Of a stretch of 64,000 nt of DNA, positions 60,638 through 64,000 are shown in pieces. Position numbers and translations under genes: made by a program. This stretch comes from Jannaschia faecimaris (GTDB lineage Bacteria > Pseudomonadota > Alphaproteobacteria > Rhodobacterales > Rhodobacteraceae). A model generated the notes under the pieces. It did no database searches. It saw only the letters and a program-made list of their open reading frames with translations, and was not told the origin of the DNA. The number at the start of each line of letters is the position of its first letter. Within the stretch, counting starts at the first letter, position 1. The stretch covers positions 62,001 to 126,000 of the forward strand of contig NZ_FNPX01000003.1 in NCBI RefSeq assembly GCF_900107415.1, read 5' to 3'.

Positions 60638-62656
60638 ATGACCAACCCTCTGCTGACCGACTGGTCCGGCCCCTTCACGCTTCCGCCGTTTGCCGAGATT
60701 GAAGACGATCACTTTGGTCCCGCTCTGGATCGCGGAATCGAGGAAGGCCGCGCCGCCATAACTGCCATCGCCGACAACGAGGAGGCCCCGACATTCGAAA
60801 ATACCATCGAAGCGTTGGAGCGGGCTGATGACCTTCTCAACCGCGTGGCGGGCGTGTTCTACAATCTGGCCGGGGCCGACAGTACGCCGGCACGCGAAGC
60901 GCTCATGCGTGACATGGCCCCGAAGCTTTCGGCCTACAGTTCGGAAATTACCAACAATGAAAAACTGTTCGCGCGGGTTGAACACGTCTGGTCTCGTCGT
61001 GAGACCTTGGACCTGACGGAGGAGCAGCAGCGCGTTCTTATGCTGACGCATCGCGGGTTCGTGCGGTCGGGTGCAGGCCTTGTGGGGATTGCCGCTGACC
61101 GCCTGACCGACATCAAATCCCGTCTTGCCACGCTGGGCACCGAGTTCAGCCAGAACCTGCTCGCCGATGAGCGGGACTGGTTCATGGATCTGTCGGAACA
61201 GGATCTGGAAGGTCTGCCTGACTTCGTAAAAAACTCGGCCCGCGCCGCAGGTAAGGATCGCGACCGCGACGGTCCGGTGCTGACGTTGAACCGCTCGCTC
61301 ATCGTGCCGTTCCTGCAATTCTCGCCCCGGCGCGATTTGCGTGAAAAGGCCTACGAGGCGTGGACCGCGCGTGGTGCCAACGGCGGCTCTACCGATAATC
61401 GCGCCCATGCAGCTGAAATCTTAAAGCTGCGGCAGGAGCGGGCCGAAATCCTCGGCTACGACAGCTTTGCTGAGTACAAGCTTGAAACCGAGATGGCCAA
61501 GACGCCAGATGCCGTCCGCGACCTGTTGATGAAGGTCTGGGAGCCCGCGCGCGAGGCGGCCATGGCCGATGCCGAACACCTGGAGCGGATGGCGCGCAGC
61601 GATGGTATCACCGGACCGTTGGAGCCGTGGGACTGGCGCTACTACGCTGAGAAACGGCGGCTGGAGTTGCATGATCTGGACGAGTCTGAGCTGAAGCCCT
61701 TTTTCCAGCTCGACCGTATGATCGAAGCTGCTTTTGCCTGCGCGACGCGCCTCTTCAAGCTGGAGTTCACGCCCATCGACGGTCCGTTCTACCACCCGGA
61801 CGTGCGCGGCTGGGAGGTGACCCGCGAGGGCGAGCATGTCGCGGTTTTCCTGGGCGACTACTTCGCCCGTGCCTCCAAGCGCTCGGGCGCGTGGTGTTCA
61901 GCCATGCGGTCGCAATCCCGGCTCGACGGCGACACGCGCCCGATCGTGGTCAATGTCTGCAACTTCGCCAAGGGCGACCCGGCGCTGCTGTCCTATGACG
62001 ACGCGCGGACGCTGTTCCACGAATTCGGCCACGCGCTGCATCAGATGCTGTCGGACGTCACCTACCAGTCGATCAGCGGCACTTCTGTCGCGCGGGACTT
62101 CGTGGAACTTCCCAGCCAGCTTTACGAGCATTGGCTGGACGTGCCCGCCGTCCTGTCGGAATTCGCCACCCATGCCGACACCGGGGAGGCGATCCCAGAC
62201 GATCTGCGCGACCGGCTGTTGGCCGCGTCCACTTATGACATGGGCTTTGCGACGGTCGAATACGTTGCCAGCGCATTGGTTGACCTTCACTTCCACGAGG
62301 GGGAGGCTCCGGCCGACCCGATGCAGAAACAGGCCGAAATCCTTGAAGATATCGGGATGCCGCGTGCGATCCGGATGCGTCACGCCACGCCGCATTTCGC
62401 GCATGTCTTCTCGGGTGATGGGTATTCTGCGGGTTATTACAGCTACATGTGGTCCGAGGTGATGGACGCCGACGCCTTTGCCGCTTTCGAGGAAGCGGGT
62501 GACCCCTTCGACCCCGCGTTGGCCGAAAGCTTGCGCACCAACATCCTCTCCACCGGCGGATCGGTCGACGCGGGCGAGCTTTACACTCGTTTTCGGGGAC
62601 GCTTGCCCGGCGTCGAGGCGCTGCTTAAGGGACGCGGCCTGGACACCGCTGCCTGA
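60638..62656 (+). CDS. M3 family metallopeptidase (oligopeptidase A / Dcp-like)
   Basis: A 672-residue zinc peptidase that cleaves cytoplasmic oligopeptides. The zinc motif HEFGHALHQ is at about residue 461. Other landmarks are LPPFAEIEDDHFGPALDRGI at the N-terminus, FLGDYFARASKRSGAWCS, and FSGDGYSAGYYSYMWSEVMDADAF near the end. The size and ending match peptidyl-dipeptidase Dcp/oligopeptidase A. ATG 60638 follows AAAGGAGACACAC; the frame is open back to 60551. No partner genes are adjacent. Confidence 0.95.
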   Translation: MTNPLLTDWSGPFTLPPFAEIEDDHFGPALDRGIEEGRAAITAIADNEEAPTFENTIEALERADDLLNRVAGVFYNLAGADSTPAREALMRDMAPKLSAYSSEITNNEKLFARVEHVWSRRETLDLTEEQQRVLMLTHRGFVRSGAGLVGIAADRLTDIKSRLATLGTEFSQNLLADERDWFMDLSEQDLEGLPDFVKNSARAAGKDRDRDGPVLTLNRSLIVPFLQFSPRRDLREKAYEAWTARGANGGSTDNRAHAAEILKLRQERAEILGYDSFAEYKLETEMAKTPDAVRDLLMKVWEPAREAAMADAEHLERMARSDGITGPLEPWDWRYYAEKRRLELHDLDESELKPFFQLDRMIEAAFACATRLFKLEFTPIDGPFYHPDVRGWEVTREGEHVAVFLGDYFARASKRSGAWCSAMRSQSRLDGDTRPIVVNVCNFAKGDPALLSYDDARTLFHEFGHALHQMLSDVTYQSISGTSVARDFVELPSQLYEHWLDVPAVLSEFATHADTGEAIPDDLRDRLLAASTYDMGFATVEYVASALVDLHFHEGEAPADPMQKQAEILEDIGMPRAIRMRHATPHFAHVFSGDGYSAGYYSYMWSEVMDADAFAAFEEAGDPFDPALAESLRTNILSTGGSVDAGELYTRFRGRLPGVEALLKGRGLDTAA

Positions 62657-62888
62657 GTGGTGGGCGGGGGGCATCGCCCCGCTCGACCCACTCTGGCCCA
62701 ATTATGGCAGATAAGCCGCTGTGCCGACGTCCCCGGCGCATGGAGCACCTTGGGGCCGCCTGCGCGATGTGACGAACGCCCGGACCGCATGGCGTTCCAG
62801 ATCTGTTTGGGGCAGTGGGTATCTGCCACGCCCGCCTGCGACGCCGGTCGCCGAAGTAAGGGATACATGTCTTGAAGAGGGACAACAC

Positions 62889-63725
62889 ATGCCGCTGACC
62901 GATATTCAGTCCGACGCCATCGTCGCAGCCGTCCGCGAGGTGGCGGCGGCAGAAATCCTTCCACGGTTCCGCAATCTTGATGCAAGTCAGGTCGACGCCA
63001 AGGGTGCCTTCGACGATCTCGTGACCGTTGCCGACAAGGCGGCGGAGGAGGCATTGACGGCCCGCATCCACGCAATACTGCCCGGTGATGCCGTCGTGGG
63101 CGAGGAAGCCGTGGCCGAAGATCGAGGCATCCTCGATCGCGTGGGGCAAGGCCGTGTAACGATCATCGACCCGATCGACGGCACCTGGAATTTCGCACAC
63201 GGGATCGCGAACTACGGCGTGATCGTCGCGGTGGTGGAAGATGGCGTGACGGTTTTCGGCCTGCTCTATGATCCCAGCTTCGACGACTGGATCGTCGCAA
63301 CCCGTGGCGGCGGGGCTGCGTACCATCGCGGTGGCAAGGTCCGTGCTCTGACCACCGATCAGGGTGACACCCCGTTCGAGCGTCTGCGCGGGAACACGGG
63401 CGGGTACCTCTACCCTCAGGCGGCGCAGCCCGGCTTGGCGGCAACGATCCCGCTGTTTCGACGGGCCAATTCGATGGGGGCCTCCCTGCACGAATACCGG
63501 ATGCTGGCGTTGGGTGGATCGGACTTCTGCCTTAACGGGATGCTGAACGTCTGGGACCACGCGGCGGGCGTTCTGATCCTGCAGGAAGCGGGGGGTACCT
63601 CGCGCCTGCTTGACGGCAGCGCCTACCACCCGACGATGACCGAGGGTCGCCTTCTGAATGCGCGCAACGACCGCCTTTGGGACGCGCTCGCGCAGACGTT
63701 CAACGATGCGCTGAACGGCGACTGA
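62889..63725 (+). CDS. Inositol monophosphatase family protein
   Basis: A 278-residue magnesium-dependent phosphatase. It has the metal-site motifs DDLVTVADKAAEEAL, VVGEEAV, DPIDGTWNFAHGIANYG (Asp94) and WDHAAGVLILQEAGG. The fold covers inositol-1-phosphatase, CysQ and histidinol-phosphatase; the sequence does not decide between them. The start ATG 62889 follows GAAGAGGGACAAC. A 232-base gap separates it from the M3 gene and shows no other gene. Confidence 0.9.
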   Translation: MPLTDIQSDAIVAAVREVAAAEILPRFRNLDASQVDAKGAFDDLVTVADKAAEEALTARIHAILPGDAVVGEEAVAEDRGILDRVGQGRVTIIDPIDGTWNFAHGIANYGVIVAVVEDGVTVFGLLYDPSFDDWIVATRGGGAAYHRGGKVRALTTDQGDTPFERLRGNTGGYLYPQAAQPGLAATIPLFRRANSMGASLHEYRMLALGGSDFCLNGMLNVWDHAAGVLILQEAGGTSRLLDGSAYHPTMTEGRLLNARNDRLWDALAQTFNDALNGD

Positions 63726-63784
63726 GGTGTTCTGAGCTTTTTCAAAGCAGAGAAGCCGACGGACACCGCCGGTTACCCTGCACG

Positions 63785-64000
63785 TCAGTCGCGTGCTTCC
63801 TCGGGGGCCACGCCCCATAGGGCAGACTGCTCGGCCCAACCTTCCGCGCCCCTGACCTCAAGCGCGCACCAGCCGTTCCCGCATTCGCCCAGCCAGGCCA
63901 CCACGCCCGCCTTGAGCCGGGCCGAAACCCGCGCGTCCGGCGACGGGCTGCGTCGCAGATCCAATTCCTCGCGTTCGACAATCACGCTGCGATTGCCCGA
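63785..64000 (-). CDS. SH3-like domain protein, 5' partial
   Basis: Only the C-terminal 71 codons are in the window; the frame is open through base 64000, so the start lies outside. The visible part (VIVEREELDLRRSPSPDARV, LKAGVVAWLGECGNGWCALE and AEGWAEQSALWGVAPEE) resembles bacterial SH3-like (DUF1058) domains, which usually occur in exported proteins that bind cell wall peptides. The paired cysteines in GECGNGWC fit an extracytoplasmic domain. Nothing can be said of the N-terminus. Confidence 0.7.
   Translation of the reverse strand, partial: SGNRSVIVEREELDLRRSPSPDARVSARLKAGVVAWLGECGNGWCALEVRGAEGWAEQSALWGVAPEEARD

Noticed and set aside
1-64000. CRISPR arrays, tRNA or rRNA genes, transposases and phage genes
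   Set aside because: None could be found by reading the gaps and gene products; short tRNA-like folds in gaps cannot be fully excluded without a covariance search.

Overview
The window looks like chromosomal DNA of an alphaproteobacterium of the Rhodobacteraceae (Roseobacter group). The DNA is GC-rich. It carries a four-gene F0 operon with paired b' and b subunits and no F1 genes, an alphaproteobacterial cox assembly cluster (ctaC-ctaB-coxF-ctaG-ctaE-surf1) running into thrC and an M16 peptidase gene, and an mce-DUF1467 pair. No rRNA, tRNA, CRISPR array, prophage or intact insertion sequence was seen.

Layout. 1-6.5 kb: a six-gene carbohydrate operon cut by the window edge (LacD-like aldolase, fucose-isomerase-like protein, Gfo/Idh/MocA oxidoreductase, D-2-hydroxyacid dehydrogenase, aldose 1-epimerase, aldehyde dehydrogenase), closed by a hairpin. 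6.5-9.6 kb, minus strand: ogt, a 2-hydroxyacid dehydrogenase, a CsaA-like protein, proC and a YbjN protein. 9.8-17 kb: mixed housekeeping and accessory genes, including methylmalonyl-CoA epimerase, ending in a decayed SMP-30/gluconolactonase pseudogene. 17-22.6 kb, minus: topA, dprA, tldD. 23-32.8 kb, plus: cytochrome c oxidase subunits II and III with their assembly factors, then thrC, an M16 peptidase, a GNAT enzyme, an MBL-fold protein and an FAD oxidoreductase. 33-35 kb, minus: a purine/methylthioadenosine salvage operon (mtnP, DUF2927, apt). 35.5-41.2 kb: a SulP transporter, small enzymes, a gutted glycosyltransferase pseudogene and an ArsR regulator. 41.4-44 kb: atpI-atpB-atpE-atpF'-atpF. 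44-57.2 kb: a hydrolase, hrpB, DUF3108, meaB, rpmB, an Asp/Glu racemase, a sirtuin, two small exported proteins, rhlE, a VOC protein, an MDR oxidoreductase and lepA. 57.3-58.4 kb: a visibly AT-richer gene for a predicted STAS-like plus GHKL-ATPase protein. 58.5-64 kb: a DksA-like protein, four tiny lipoprotein genes in two tandem copies, a PNPOx-like protein, a VOC protein, an M3 oligopeptidase, an IMPase-family phosphatase and a partial SH3-like gene.

Most of the window is ordinary conserved chromosome. Three parts deserve attention. First, the small-lipoprotein cassette at 58868-59457: a two-gene unit (a lipoprotein ending in GGNLF plus an entericidin-like lipoprotein), present as two equal-length tandem copies with TGATG overlaps. 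Second, the isolated low-GC STAS/GHKL gene just upstream. Third, the left-edge operon, all of whose enzyme families have known members in sulfosugar (sulfoquinovose/sulfolactate) catabolism, although no residue seen here proves that substrate.
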